From the NCBI GenBank assembly GCA_035457705.1, contig DATIBD010000111.1:1-64000 (forward strand): DNA of 64,000 nt, read 5' to 3'. This document shows, piece after piece, positions 7,572-14,978 of the stretch. Position 1 is the stretch's first letter. Each line of letters begins with the position of its first letter. The translations under genes and the position numbers were made by a program. The DNA comes from DASPGQ01 sp035457705. Its GTDB lineage: Bacteria > Acidobacteriota > Vicinamibacteria > Marinacidobacterales > SMYC01. The notes below the pieces were generated by a model that saw only the letters and a list, made by a program, of their open reading frames with translations, did not search any database and was not told the origin of the DNA.

Positions 7572-7820
7572 ATGGCAACGAAGACCATCTCCTTGAAGCT
7601 CGAGGCTTACGAGCGTCTCAAAGCGGCGAAACGGTACGAGGGCGAGTCTTTTAGCGAGGTGGTTTTGCGCGCGACCTGGCCCGAGTACACGGTGCGGTCG
7701 GCAGATTGGTTGCGCCTGTGCCGTGAGCGCGGCCCGACATTCGCGAGCGACGGGCTCGATCGCATCGATGAGCTGAAGCGGTCGGACGAGGCTCCCGAGG
7801 ACAAGTGGGCGAAGCGCTGA
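7572..7820 (+). CDS. VapB-like antitoxin
   Basis: 82 residues. The start ATKTISLKLEAYERLKAAKR followed by GESFSEVVLR is the small archaeal-type or VapB-type antitoxin pattern, with a short strand and helices that bind DNA as a dimer. The rest is a charged tail that would wrap the toxin. The frame continues upstream, but the ATG at 7572 is chosen because it matches the family start and sits just after the palindrome at 7549-7563. The stop lies inside the toxin gene, giving a 16-base overlap. It should neutralise the downstream PIN ribonuclease and repress the pair. The pair looks complete and is a stand-alone two-gene unit. Confidence 0.8.
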   Translation: MATKTISLKLEAYERLKAAKRYEGESFSEVVLRATWPEYTVRSADWLRLCRERGPTFASDGLDRIDELKRSDEAPEDKWAKR

Positions 7821-8248
7821 TTCTCGAGACGACCTTCCTCGTCGATCTCGAACGCGAGCTGGCTCGCGGCGCTTCGGGTCCTGCACAGGAGCTCCTCGAG
7901 TCGCGCGAAAACGCCAGTCTCCATATCACCTATACGATCGCCGGAGAGCTTGCCGCGGGAGCTTCCCTCTCTGAGCGCGATCTCTGGCGGAACTTCGTGT
8001 CGCCCTTTCGGATCTTGCCTTTCAATGAGGACGTTGAGTGGCAGTACGGTCAGAGCTACCGATACCTCAAGGAACATGGACTTCTGATCGGATCGAACGA
8101 CCTCTGGACCGCTGCCACCGCGCTCGCCTATGACATGCCGCTCGTGACCCGAAACCGGAGTCATTTCCGCCGCGTGCCCGGCTTGAAGATCGCGAGCTAT
8201 GGCACCGCGGCTGAAGGTTCTCCGCAGAGGCCTCCATTCACACCGTGA
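7805..8248 (+). CDS. PIN-domain ribonuclease toxin, VapC-like
   Basis: 147 residues. The PIN fold's acidic residues can be followed: LETTFLVDLERE at the N-terminus, a glutamate in TIAGELAAG, and aspartates in GSNDLWTAATALAYDMPLV. The strand LVTRNRSHFRRVPGL near the end is also typical. VapC toxins cut structured RNA using two metal ions. The first position is usually Asp (LDTS or LDTN), but here it is Glu, so activity is likely but not certain. The start is the GTG at 7805 inside the antitoxin gene, with GAGGA five bases before it. The last 11 bases overlap the convergent oxidoreductase gene. The final 20 residues are not conserved in the family. Confidence 0.82.
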   Translation: MGEALILETTFLVDLERELARGASGPAQELLESRENASLHITYTIAGELAAGASLSERDLWRNFVSPFRILPFNEDVEWQYGQSYRYLKEHGLLIGSNDLWTAATALAYDMPLVTRNRSHFRRVPGLKIASYGTAAEGSPQRPPFTP

Positions 8249-9200
8249 TGACGACTTTCCCCCGCGCGTGTCCCTCTTCGAGATAGCGTAAAGCTTCGGC
8301 AACTTCGCTCAACGGGTAGCGTCGATCGATCACGGGCTTGACTTTGCCGGAATCGATCAGCTCTCTCAAGAAGAGCAAGTCCTCTTTGGTGATCTTCGCC
8401 ATCATGAAGCTCATCTTCTTGCCGGTCGTCAACGAGACCCACGGTCCCAGAAACATCACGTGGAATACCTGGCCGACGGACCCTCCGACCATCACATAGA
8501 TCCCGTCGGCGCTCAATACGCGCTTGTACTGGGACACCGAACGATAGGCCGCAGCGTCGAGGATCAGGTCATAACGCTGCCCGCTTTGGGTGAAGTCTCC
8601 CCGGGTGTAATCGATGACGTGGTCCGCTCCCAGGGAGCGCACCAGGCCCACGTTCCTCGTGCTGCACACGCCGGTGACTTCGGCCTCGAACGCTTTAGCG
8701 ATCTGCACCGCGAAAGTCCCGACACCGCCCGAGGCACCATTGATCAACACCTTCTGACCGGGTCTAATGTTTCCACGGTCGCGAAGGCCCTGGAGCGCCG
8801 TGATGGCGGCAACCGGTACCGCCGCGGCTTGCTCGAACGTGATTCCGGCCGGCTTCGACACCAGCCGGTCTTCCCGGGCACAGGCATATTCAGCGAAGCC
8901 GCCCCACCTGCAAGTCCCGAATACTTCATCCCCCCGTTGAAATTGCTTTACGCTTCTGCCTACCGCTTCGACCCTCCCGGCTATGTCGATTCCGAGTATC
9001 GTGTGCTTCGGTCTCAAAAGCCCATCGCCCATGAAGCGGATAAAGAACGGGTCGGCTCTCATGGAGTGCCAGTCCGCGGGATTGGTCGACGCCGCCTGAA
9101 CTTTGACCAGAACTTCGTCATTGCCAGCGGTCGGCTGTTGAACCTCCTCGTACTCGAGGACGTCGGGAGAGCCAAATCTGTAGTGGACGATGGCTTTCAT
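8238..9200 (-). CDS. NAD(P)-dependent MDR alcohol dehydrogenase / quinone oxidoreductase
   Basis: 320 residues, the usual length for zinc-free medium-chain reductases. The N-terminal catalytic domain has ASTNPADWHSM and LGIDIAGRVEAVG. The nucleotide-binding motif INGASGGVGTFAVQIAK lies around residues 150-166, and the final strand is EEGHARGKVVITV. No structural-zinc cysteine cluster is present. It should reduce a quinone or activated C=C bond with NADPH, with the exact substrate unknown. The ATG at 9200 is clear. The gene stands 11 bases from the stop of the membrane propeller gene on the same strand, so it could be read from that operon. Confidence 0.9.
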   Translation of the reverse strand: MKAIVHYRFGSPDVLEYEEVQQPTAGNDEVLVKVQAASTNPADWHSMRADPFFIRFMGDGLLRPKHTILGIDIAGRVEAVGRSVKQFQRGDEVFGTCRWGGFAEYACAREDRLVSKPAGITFEQAAAVPVAAITALQGLRDRGNIRPGQKVLINGASGGVGTFAVQIAKAFEAEVTGVCSTRNVGLVRSLGADHVIDYTRGDFTQSGQRYDLILDAAAYRSVSQYKRVLSADGIYVMVGGSVGQVFHVMFLGPWVSLTTGKKMSFMMAKITKEDLLFLRELIDSGKVKPVIDRRYPLSEVAEALRYLEEGHARGKVVITV

Positions 9201-9211
9201 TTTCCTCGCGG

Positions 9212-11062
9212 TCAGGTGCTCGGAAGAGACAGCCGGAACGCAGCCATCTCCTCGCCGTTGCGAACCAGCAGGACATCGCCGACCAGCACCGGCTGATTCC
9301 AGGTCTTGCCCTCGATCGCCGGGAACCGGGCGAGCTCGGTGAACTGGTCGGGGGTCGCTGCGACCAGCGCCAGCTCACCGTCCTCCGACACCACCAGCAA
9401 CAGGTCCTGGTCGGGCAACAGCAGGAGCTGGCCGCTGCCGTAGCGTCCGCCCTTCCACTTACGCTCGCCGTCCTCGACGTCGATGCACGAGAGCAAGCGG
9501 CCATCGAAGCCGTAGGCGTGGCCCTGGTGAACGACCAGGGGGCTGAAGGAGGGCTTCAGCCGGACCGACGTCCAGCGCTCCTCGGCGATCCAGCCGCCGG
9601 ATCGGTGCTCGACCGCGAGGCGGCGGGTGCCGAGCGGAGTCGCCGTCGTGTCGACCTGGCTCACCAGGACGTCGCCCTCCGCGGTCAGCGCGGGCTGCAG
9701 GATTCCGATGCCCGGCCACGAGTGGTGCCAGAGCAGCGCGCCGTCGGCCGGCGCGACGCTGGTCGCACCTCCATCGCCCAGCAGCAGGATCTGCGGGACG
9801 CCGTCGATCGTCAGCAGATGCGGGGAGCTGTAGGTCTCGCTGGCGGGGCCGAACCAGCGGGGATCGCCGGTTTTGAGGTCGTAGGCGGCGAGCGCACCGG
9901 CGTGGACGATGACCATTTCGTCGACCACGAGCGGCGAGCTCGTGAAGCCGAAGCTCGGGAGCTTCGCGCCGGTGTCGGAGGGCACGTTGCGTGACCACAC
10001 CAGGGTGCCGTCGCGGGCATCGAGCGCGTTCAGGATTCCGGTCGCACCGAGTGCGTAGACGCGACCACCGCCTAAGGCCGGCGTCGCGCGCGGACCGGCG
10101 CCGACATGCGAGTCCCAGAACCGGGTCGTGTCCCGGTGCATCCACACCGGCTCGCCACTGGTCGCGTCGTAACAGGCGACGATCTCGTCCTCACCGCGCT
10201 GCTCCTGGGTATAGAGGAGGCCGCTTTGGACCGCGAAGGAGGAGACGCCCGGTCCGATCGGCCGGCGCCACAGCTCGACCGGCGGCGATCGGGACCAGTT
10301 GGTCTCGATCCGTACGCCTGGGAGGATGCCGTCGCGATGGGGCCCGCGGAACCCGGGCCATTCGGCCGCCGCCGCTGGGGCACCCGCAGGCGGCAGGATG
10401 TCTACTTCCTCGACGGGCGGGGCGGTCGGCGCCTCGTCGGACACCTCCTCGTCCGAGACCGGCGGCGGCGCCGCTGGGTCCGCGCTCGCATCGTCCCGCG
10501 GCGTCTCCTCGGGGGTCTCCTCCTCGGTCGGGGTCGGGGGAATCGCCATCGGCTCGTCGGTGACCCGAGCCAGCAGCTGCTCCTCGGGAGTCTCCGAAAA
10601 CCGCCAGGCGAACTCCGGCATGCCATTGCCCTTGAGGCCCTTGCTCCGCACGAGTGTCAAGGATCCACAGGCGAGCAGAATGGTCACGACCATCGCCGCG
10701 CGCCGGAGTCCGTTCGGCAGGCGGCGGGTGGCGACCGCCCAGGCAACGAACGCGGGGATCAAGAGCGGGATGACGAGCAAGAACTGGAACCCCATGTTCC
10801 CCTGCGCAACCGATTCGTGGAGAAGGAGCCGTGTCGCGGCCAGCGCGGCGATCATCAGCGCGAGGGCACCGATGCGCTCGGACCAGGGGGCCCGACTGAA
10901 GAACAACCACCACACGACGATCGCCGCCGGGCCGCCCACGAGTCCGCCGATCACACCGTAGATCGCAGCCTCGGGCAAAACGACGGGCACCACGAGAAAG
11001 CCCAGCCACTGCAAGATGACGATGACCACGCCGGGCCACAACCGAATCGGCTTCTGAGTCAC
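9212..11062 (-). CDS. Membrane-anchored PQQ-like beta-propeller protein
   Basis: 616 residues. Five hydrophobic segments lie within the first ~140 residues, followed by a Pro/Glu/Asp/Ala-rich linker (~165-235). The remainder is a beta-propeller with repeated blades such as VACYDATSGEPVWMH, LNALDARDGTLVWSRN and AAYDLKTGDPRWFG. The propeller resembles BamB-type or PQQ-type repeats, but I do not see clear cofactor ligands, so it may be structural or a sensor rather than an enzyme. By topology the propeller should face the periplasm. The start is GTG 11062, three bases after the permease stop, with GGGAGG upstream. It is therefore the third gene of the PadR-permease operon. Confidence 0.82.
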   Translation of the reverse strand: MTQKPIRLWPGVVIVILQWLGFLVVPVVLPEAAIYGVIGGLVGGPAAIVVWWLFFSRAPWSERIGALALMIAALAATRLLLHESVAQGNMGFQFLLVIPLLIPAFVAWAVATRRLPNGLRRAAMVVTILLACGSLTLVRSKGLKGNGMPEFAWRFSETPEEQLLARVTDEPMAIPPTPTEEETPEETPRDDASADPAAPPPVSDEEVSDEAPTAPPVEEVDILPPAGAPAAAAEWPGFRGPHRDGILPGVRIETNWSRSPPVELWRRPIGPGVSSFAVQSGLLYTQEQRGEDEIVACYDATSGEPVWMHRDTTRFWDSHVGAGPRATPALGGGRVYALGATGILNALDARDGTLVWSRNVPSDTGAKLPSFGFTSSPLVVDEMVIVHAGALAAYDLKTGDPRWFGPASETYSSPHLLTIDGVPQILLLGDGGATSVAPADGALLWHHSWPGIGILQPALTAEGDVLVSQVDTTATPLGTRRLAVEHRSGGWIAEERWTSVRLKPSFSPLVVHQGHAYGFDGRLLSCIDVEDGERKWKGGRYGSGQLLLLPDQDLLLVVSEDGELALVAATPDQFTELARFPAIEGKTWNQPVLVGDVLLVRNGEEMAAFRLSLPST

Positions 11063-11065
11063 GGC

Positions 11066-13870
11066 TTAATCCTCCCGGAGAGCCTGCACGGGATCGATCT
11101 CCGACGCCCGCCAGGCGGGAACCGCGGAAGCGACCAGCGCAACCACGGTGAGCAAGAAAGCCACGCCGACGCCGAGCATTCCGATGTGGGTCGGGGTTAC
11201 CCCGTGGAGCATTCCCGACATCAGCCGGGCGAAGAACAACGAGGATGCGAGCCCGGCGGCGAGACCGAGAAGCGCCAGCTGCGCACCTTCTCTCAGGACG
11301 ACCTGCATCAGGCAGGACCGATCGGCGCCAAACGCAGCGCGGATTCCGAACTCATGCGTGCGCTGACTGACCCCGAACGCGAGCACGCCGCCGACGCCCA
11401 CCGCCGCCACGCTGAGAGCCAGGAGCGCAAACGCACCAACCAGCGTCGCGTTCAACCGCTGAGGCGAGATCGATTCCGAACGTATCTGCTCGAGCGTCGC
11501 AACGTCAACGATCGGCTGCTCCGGGTCGAGCTCGTGAATCAGATCGGTGAGCGGGCCCACGACGGCGTCCGGATGCGCGGTGCGAACGAACAAAGAGCCC
11601 GCGAGGGGCACCTCGGTAAACGGATTGAAGGCCACACAGGGCACGCCCTCGGCCACACCGTATTCCTTGGCATCGGAGACCACACCCACGATCGTCCGGT
11701 ATTCCTCGGTCAAGCCCATGAAGTGCAGCGTGTCGCCCCTCCAGCCGATACGTCGTCCCACCGCCTTCCCAGCGGGAAAGTAGCGATCGACCAAAGCCTG
11801 ATTGACGACCACGACCTTGGCCGCGTCGCCCGTGTCCGTCGATTGGAACGTACGGCCCTCGACCAGAGTCATGCCGAGCGTGCGAAAGTAGTCGCCGCTC
11901 ACGATGCGAAAGTCGGCTCGCGGCGGTGGTGCGCCAGGGTCGGTCGGTTGTCCTTCGATCTCGAACTCGAGCGCGGCAAGCGGGGCCAAAACCCCCGTCG
12001 GGGCTTCTTTCAGGGGAATCATGCTCCCGAGCGCCGCGGAGTGAACGCCGGGTAGAGCGCTGGCCCGTTCCGCGATCGTCCCTCTTTGAGCATAGAGCTC
12101 CTCGGCGGTCTGTGCACCGTAGTTGACCGGGATTCCCAGAGTCAGCACTTCCTCCAGGGCGACACCGCCGTCGTCCTTCTGAAGGTTTCTCAAAGTTTCG
12201 AGCAGCAGAGCGGCGCCAACGAGCAGCACGAAGCTCACGCCGACCTGCATCACCACCAGAAGCCTTTGGGTTCGGCGACCGGAGACTCCAACGGTCGAGC
12301 GTGCGCCCGACAGCCACCCCCAGCCCTGGGAAACGGTTCCCGGCAATCGCGGCAGAAACGCAAAGAGAGACGCCGCTGCCACGGCAACGGCAAGCGCCAC
12401 TCCGAGAACGGTCGTATCGACCGTGACCTCGGAGGCCCGCGCGGAGTAACGCGAGATGTAGGCGGCAAGCAGCTCCACACCGGAGATCGCGAGCAGTACG
12501 CCCAGCACGCCACCCAAGAGCGAGGGGATCAGGTTCTCGACGAGCAGCTGGCGCCGGAGCACCCGGGGTCTCGCCCCGAGCGACACGCGAAGCGCCCATT
12601 CGTCGTGACGGCGAATGACCCGCGCGAGCGTCAGGTTGGCGACGTTCGCGCAGGCGATGATCAGGACGAAGGCGGCCACTCCCAGAAGCATCAGGAGCGT
12701 GGGCCGCGCGGTGGAGGCGAGCTGATCGCGCAAAAGCAAGAGAGAGACGTCGTAGCCATGGGTGGCGTCGTAGACTTCGGGATAGGCCTGGTGCAGCCGG
12801 CGGCTGATTTCTTCGATCTCCACGCGCGCGGTTTCAAGGGTGGCTTCCGGCGCAAGGCGCCCGAAGACCTCGGTCATGCGGTGGGTGCGGTCATCGACCA
12901 TGCTCGCGCTCAAATGGTGCGGGCTCGCGACCAGATTGACGTAGAGATCCGTTCGCTCGGGATAAGGGGGGGCGGGCTCCGCGACACCGACGATCGCGAC
13001 GCTCCGGTCGTTCATCGTGACCGTGCGACCAACGACGTCGGGATCCCCGCCAAACTGGCGCAGCCAGTAGTCGTAGGTGAGGACCGCGACCGCCGGGACG
13101 GACTCGCCATCGTCCCGGCTCGAGATCAAACGGCCGAGACGAGCGCCGAGTCCCATCACTTCGAAATAGTTGCCCGTCACGATGCCGGCGCGAACGAGCT
13201 TCGGCTCGTCGAGCCCGATCATGTTGAACGTCATCGCCGAGAACTCCGTGATTTCTTCGAAGCTGCCACTCTGCTCGCGGTAATCGCGGATCTCGGAGAC
13301 GGAGAAGAGCACGTTATCGATCCCCGCGAGTGTGGCGGCGTGACGAAGGTAGACGAGGCGATCGTCGTCGCGATAAGGAAGCGGCTGGAGCCAGACGCCG
13401 TGCACCACGCTGAAGATCGCGGTGTTGGCGCCAATGCCCAGTCCGAGCGTCAGTACGAAAGCGAGCGTGTAAGCCCGGCTCTTCGAGAGAAATCGTATCC
13501 CCAGACGGACGTCGGTGATCCATTGCCATCGATTCCAGTCCATCCCGATCTGAAGGCTTCGCAGGACGCGCCGCCACGCGGGAATGCTTGCCTCTGGATC
13601 GATGAAGATCGGCGCTTCGAGAGCACCGTAAGCCCGAGCCACGCGCGAGGGCGTTCCGAACCGGGAAAGGGCCTTGGCGGTCGCGCCTTCGAGGGCGGCG
13701 CCGTCCTCGAGCAGCTCCGCGATCACTTCCTCGAGATGTGCCTCGGCCTCTTCGAGGATGCGCTCGATACCGGGGTGGCTCGGCTCGACACGAAACTGGG
13801 CGGCGAGCTCCTTTCTCAGCGCGCGTAGGAACGCGTGCAGCGTTCGGGAATTTCCGAGGGCCGGGCTCAT
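11066..13870 (-). CDS. ADOP-family ABC-type permease (MacB/FtsX-like, duplicated)
   Basis: 934 residues from ATG 13870. An N-terminal ~85-residue helical prefix comes first (LHAFLRALRKELAAQFRV). It is followed by a transmembrane helix with LTLGLGIGANTAIFSVV, a MacB-like periplasmic core, an FtsX block around IIACANVANLTLARV, and then a second core and FtsX block ending VPAWRASEIDPVQALRED. Prefix plus two MacB-FtsX halves is the acidobacterial duplicated orphan permease type. No ATPase gene lies next to it, which is usual for these. The substrate is unknown; relatives move lipids or peptides or sense envelope stress. ATG 13870 overlaps the PadR stop as ATGA, so both are made together and the longer frame to 13915 is rejected. 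Confidence 0.93.
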   Translation of the reverse strand: MSPALGNSRTLHAFLRALRKELAAQFRVEPSHPGIERILEEAEAHLEEVIAELLEDGAALEGATAKALSRFGTPSRVARAYGALEAPIFIDPEASIPAWRRVLRSLQIGMDWNRWQWITDVRLGIRFLSKSRAYTLAFVLTLGLGIGANTAIFSVVHGVWLQPLPYRDDDRLVYLRHAATLAGIDNVLFSVSEIRDYREQSGSFEEITEFSAMTFNMIGLDEPKLVRAGIVTGNYFEVMGLGARLGRLISSRDDGESVPAVAVLTYDYWLRQFGGDPDVVGRTVTMNDRSVAIVGVAEPAPPYPERTDLYVNLVASPHHLSASMVDDRTHRMTEVFGRLAPEATLETARVEIEEISRRLHQAYPEVYDATHGYDVSLLLLRDQLASTARPTLLMLLGVAAFVLIIACANVANLTLARVIRRHDEWALRVSLGARPRVLRRQLLVENLIPSLLGGVLGVLLAISGVELLAAYISRYSARASEVTVDTTVLGVALAVAVAAASLFAFLPRLPGTVSQGWGWLSGARSTVGVSGRRTQRLLVVMQVGVSFVLLVGAALLLETLRNLQKDDGGVALEEVLTLGIPVNYGAQTAEELYAQRGTIAERASALPGVHSAALGSMIPLKEAPTGVLAPLAALEFEIEGQPTDPGAPPPRADFRIVSGDYFRTLGMTLVEGRTFQSTDTGDAAKVVVVNQALVDRYFPAGKAVGRRIGWRGDTLHFMGLTEEYRTIVGVVSDAKEYGVAEGVPCVAFNPFTEVPLAGSLFVRTAHPDAVVGPLTDLIHELDPEQPIVDVATLEQIRSESISPQRLNATLVGAFALLALSVAAVGVGGVLAFGVSQRTHEFGIRAAFGADRSCLMQVVLREGAQLALLGLAAGLASSLFFARLMSGMLHGVTPTHIGMLGVGVAFLLTVVALVASAVPAWRASEIDPVQALRED

Positions 13871-14187
13871 ACCGTATCCAGAACCGACTCGACAGCTTGG
13901 GCGAAGCTTCCCCACGCCAGACGCTCCTGAGCCAGCGCTTCTTTCCCCGCTTCCGTCAGGCTGTAGACGCGGCGGCGGCGCCCGCTGACCTCCGCCCAGG
14001 AGCTCTCCAGAAGCCCTTTGGATTCCAGCCGGTGAAGGGCCGGGTACAGGGTTCCCTCGGGAAGCTCCAAAGCGTTACCACTCGCCCGCGCAAGTCGACG
14101 AGCGATTTGGTAGCCGTGGGATGCGCCGGTGCTAACTACCGCCAGGAGAAGAAGATCCAGATGGCCTTTCAGCGTTTCTCTTTTCAT
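13867..14187 (-). CDS. PadR-family transcriptional regulator
   Basis: 106 residues. The winged helix reads KGHLDLLLLAVVSTGASHGY, then ELPEGTLYPALHRLESKGLL, then the wing SGRRRRVYSLTEAGKEAL, the textbook PadR layout. It should repress its own operon, which includes the ADOP permease and the membrane propeller, and release it on sensing a small molecule or membrane stress. ATG 14187 is taken as the start because the family begins M-K-R/K-E-T-L-K-G. The frame runs open to 14238, but a promoter falls inside that extension. The predicted transcription start is only about two bases before the ATG, so the message may be leaderless. Confidence 0.93.
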   Translation of the reverse strand: MKRETLKGHLDLLLLAVVSTGASHGYQIARRLARASGNALELPEGTLYPALHRLESKGLLESSWAEVSGRRRRVYSLTEAGKEALAQERLAWGSFAQAVESVLDTV

Positions 14188-14195
14188 CCCTAGGG

Positions 14196-14225
14196 ATCCT
14201 ACCCTTTGTGATACGAGGTATTCAA
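14196..14225 (-). promoter_or_regulatory. PadR operon promoter with embedded palindrome
   Basis: On the minus strand, TTGAAT (14225-14220) and TAGGAT (14201-14196) are separated by 18 bases. The palindrome ATAC-GAG-GTAT at 14211-14221 lies in the spacer and touches the -35 element, where a bound repressor would block polymerase. The -10 element ends eight bases before the PadR ATG. Confidence 0.5.
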
Positions 14226-14365
14226 GAAAAAGGTTCACTCTGCCGGAGGGACTGGGTTCCCTGTCGAGGGTCGAATGCCCTCGGACGGCATGCTACGATC
14301 CCCCCGGGTCGTCGCCTCGGATCCCGAGCATGAAACCCGAGATTGCAGTCCATAGAAGGTCCTCG

Positions 14366-14899
14366 ATGAGTGCGAGTCGAAAGCCGGCGCTCGCTCGCGC
14401 TTTGCGGCCGGTACCAACGTTCGAGCGGGCGGTGCGAGAAGTCTCGAAGATGTTCGCCGAGGCCGGTGTCCGCCATGCGCTGGTCGGTGCGCTCGGTGCG
14501 AACGCCTACCGCAAGCGACCCCGGACAACGGAGGACATCGATTTTCTGGTCGGGAACGAAGCGTTCGAGAATCATCCCGAGGGCTTCGTGACCTTGCGCG
14601 TCCCCGTCGTCGAGTTCGACGGGATCGATATCGATCAGATCCCGCTGACCGACGCACTCCGGGTCATCGAGGACGGATTCGATCGCGCGACGGTGAGCGA
14701 CGGTGTTCCCATCGCTCCGGCCGACACCATCGTGATCCTGAAGCTCCTCGCCGGACGTACGCAAGACCTGGCGGACGTGGAAGCCATGGTCGAGTCGGGA
14801 GCCGACCGCGAGCTCCTCCGCGCGGCCGTCCGGAAAGCGGCACCGGACTACCTCAACACCCTCGAGGGGCTGTTCGGCAACGTCGACCGCAGGCGCTGA
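14366..14899 (+). CDS. Nucleotidyltransferase-fold protein (AbiEii/MNT-like)
   Basis: About 177 residues. The core reads VRHALVGALGANAYRKRPRT followed by TEDIDFLV, the signature of minimal nucleotidyltransferases (a glycine-rich helix start followed by D-x-D metal ligands). The third acidic residue is probably in FDGIDIDQIP. The C-terminal half is helical (DTIVILKLLAGRTQDLADVEAMV). Such proteins act as toxins that attach nucleotides to tRNA or as partners of HEPN proteins. Others are housekeeping enzymes of unknown role. No HEPN or AbiEi-like gene lies alongside, so it looks solitary. ATG 14366 has AAGG six to seven bases upstream; ATG 14330, in the same frame, is an alternative start. Confidence 0.75.
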   Translation: MSASRKPALARALRPVPTFERAVREVSKMFAEAGVRHALVGALGANAYRKRPRTTEDIDFLVGNEAFENHPEGFVTLRVPVVEFDGIDIDQIPLTDALRVIEDGFDRATVSDGVPIAPADTIVILKLLAGRTQDLADVEAMVESGADRELLRAAVRKAAPDYLNTLEGLFGNVDRRR

Positions 14900-14930
14900 G
14901 AAGACTTGGAGCGATAAACACCCTTCCGCT

Positions 14931-14958
14931 TTGGTTTTCCCGCGAGTCTCGCTAATAT
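14931..14958 (+). promoter_or_regulatory. Promoter of the multi-PAS/GAF histidine kinase
   Basis: TTGGTT (14931-14936) and TAATAT (14953-14958) are separated by 16 bases and placed 20 bases before the ATG at 14979. The match to a sigma-70-type promoter is good for so GC-rich a genome. Confidence 0.45.
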
Positions 14959-14978
14959 CGCTCAGGTCTCCGGGGTGC

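Noticed and set aside
10106..13828. Two long plus-strand open frames (649 and 580 codons) opposite the propeller and permease genes
   Set aside because: Their translations are rich in Arg, His, Asp, Glu and Gly with no motif, typical of frames opposite a GC-rich gene. The minus-strand genes have clear families.
14366..14899. A HEPN/MNT toxin-antitoxin pair
   Set aside because: No HEPN-like frame is present on either side of the nucleotidyltransferase gene.
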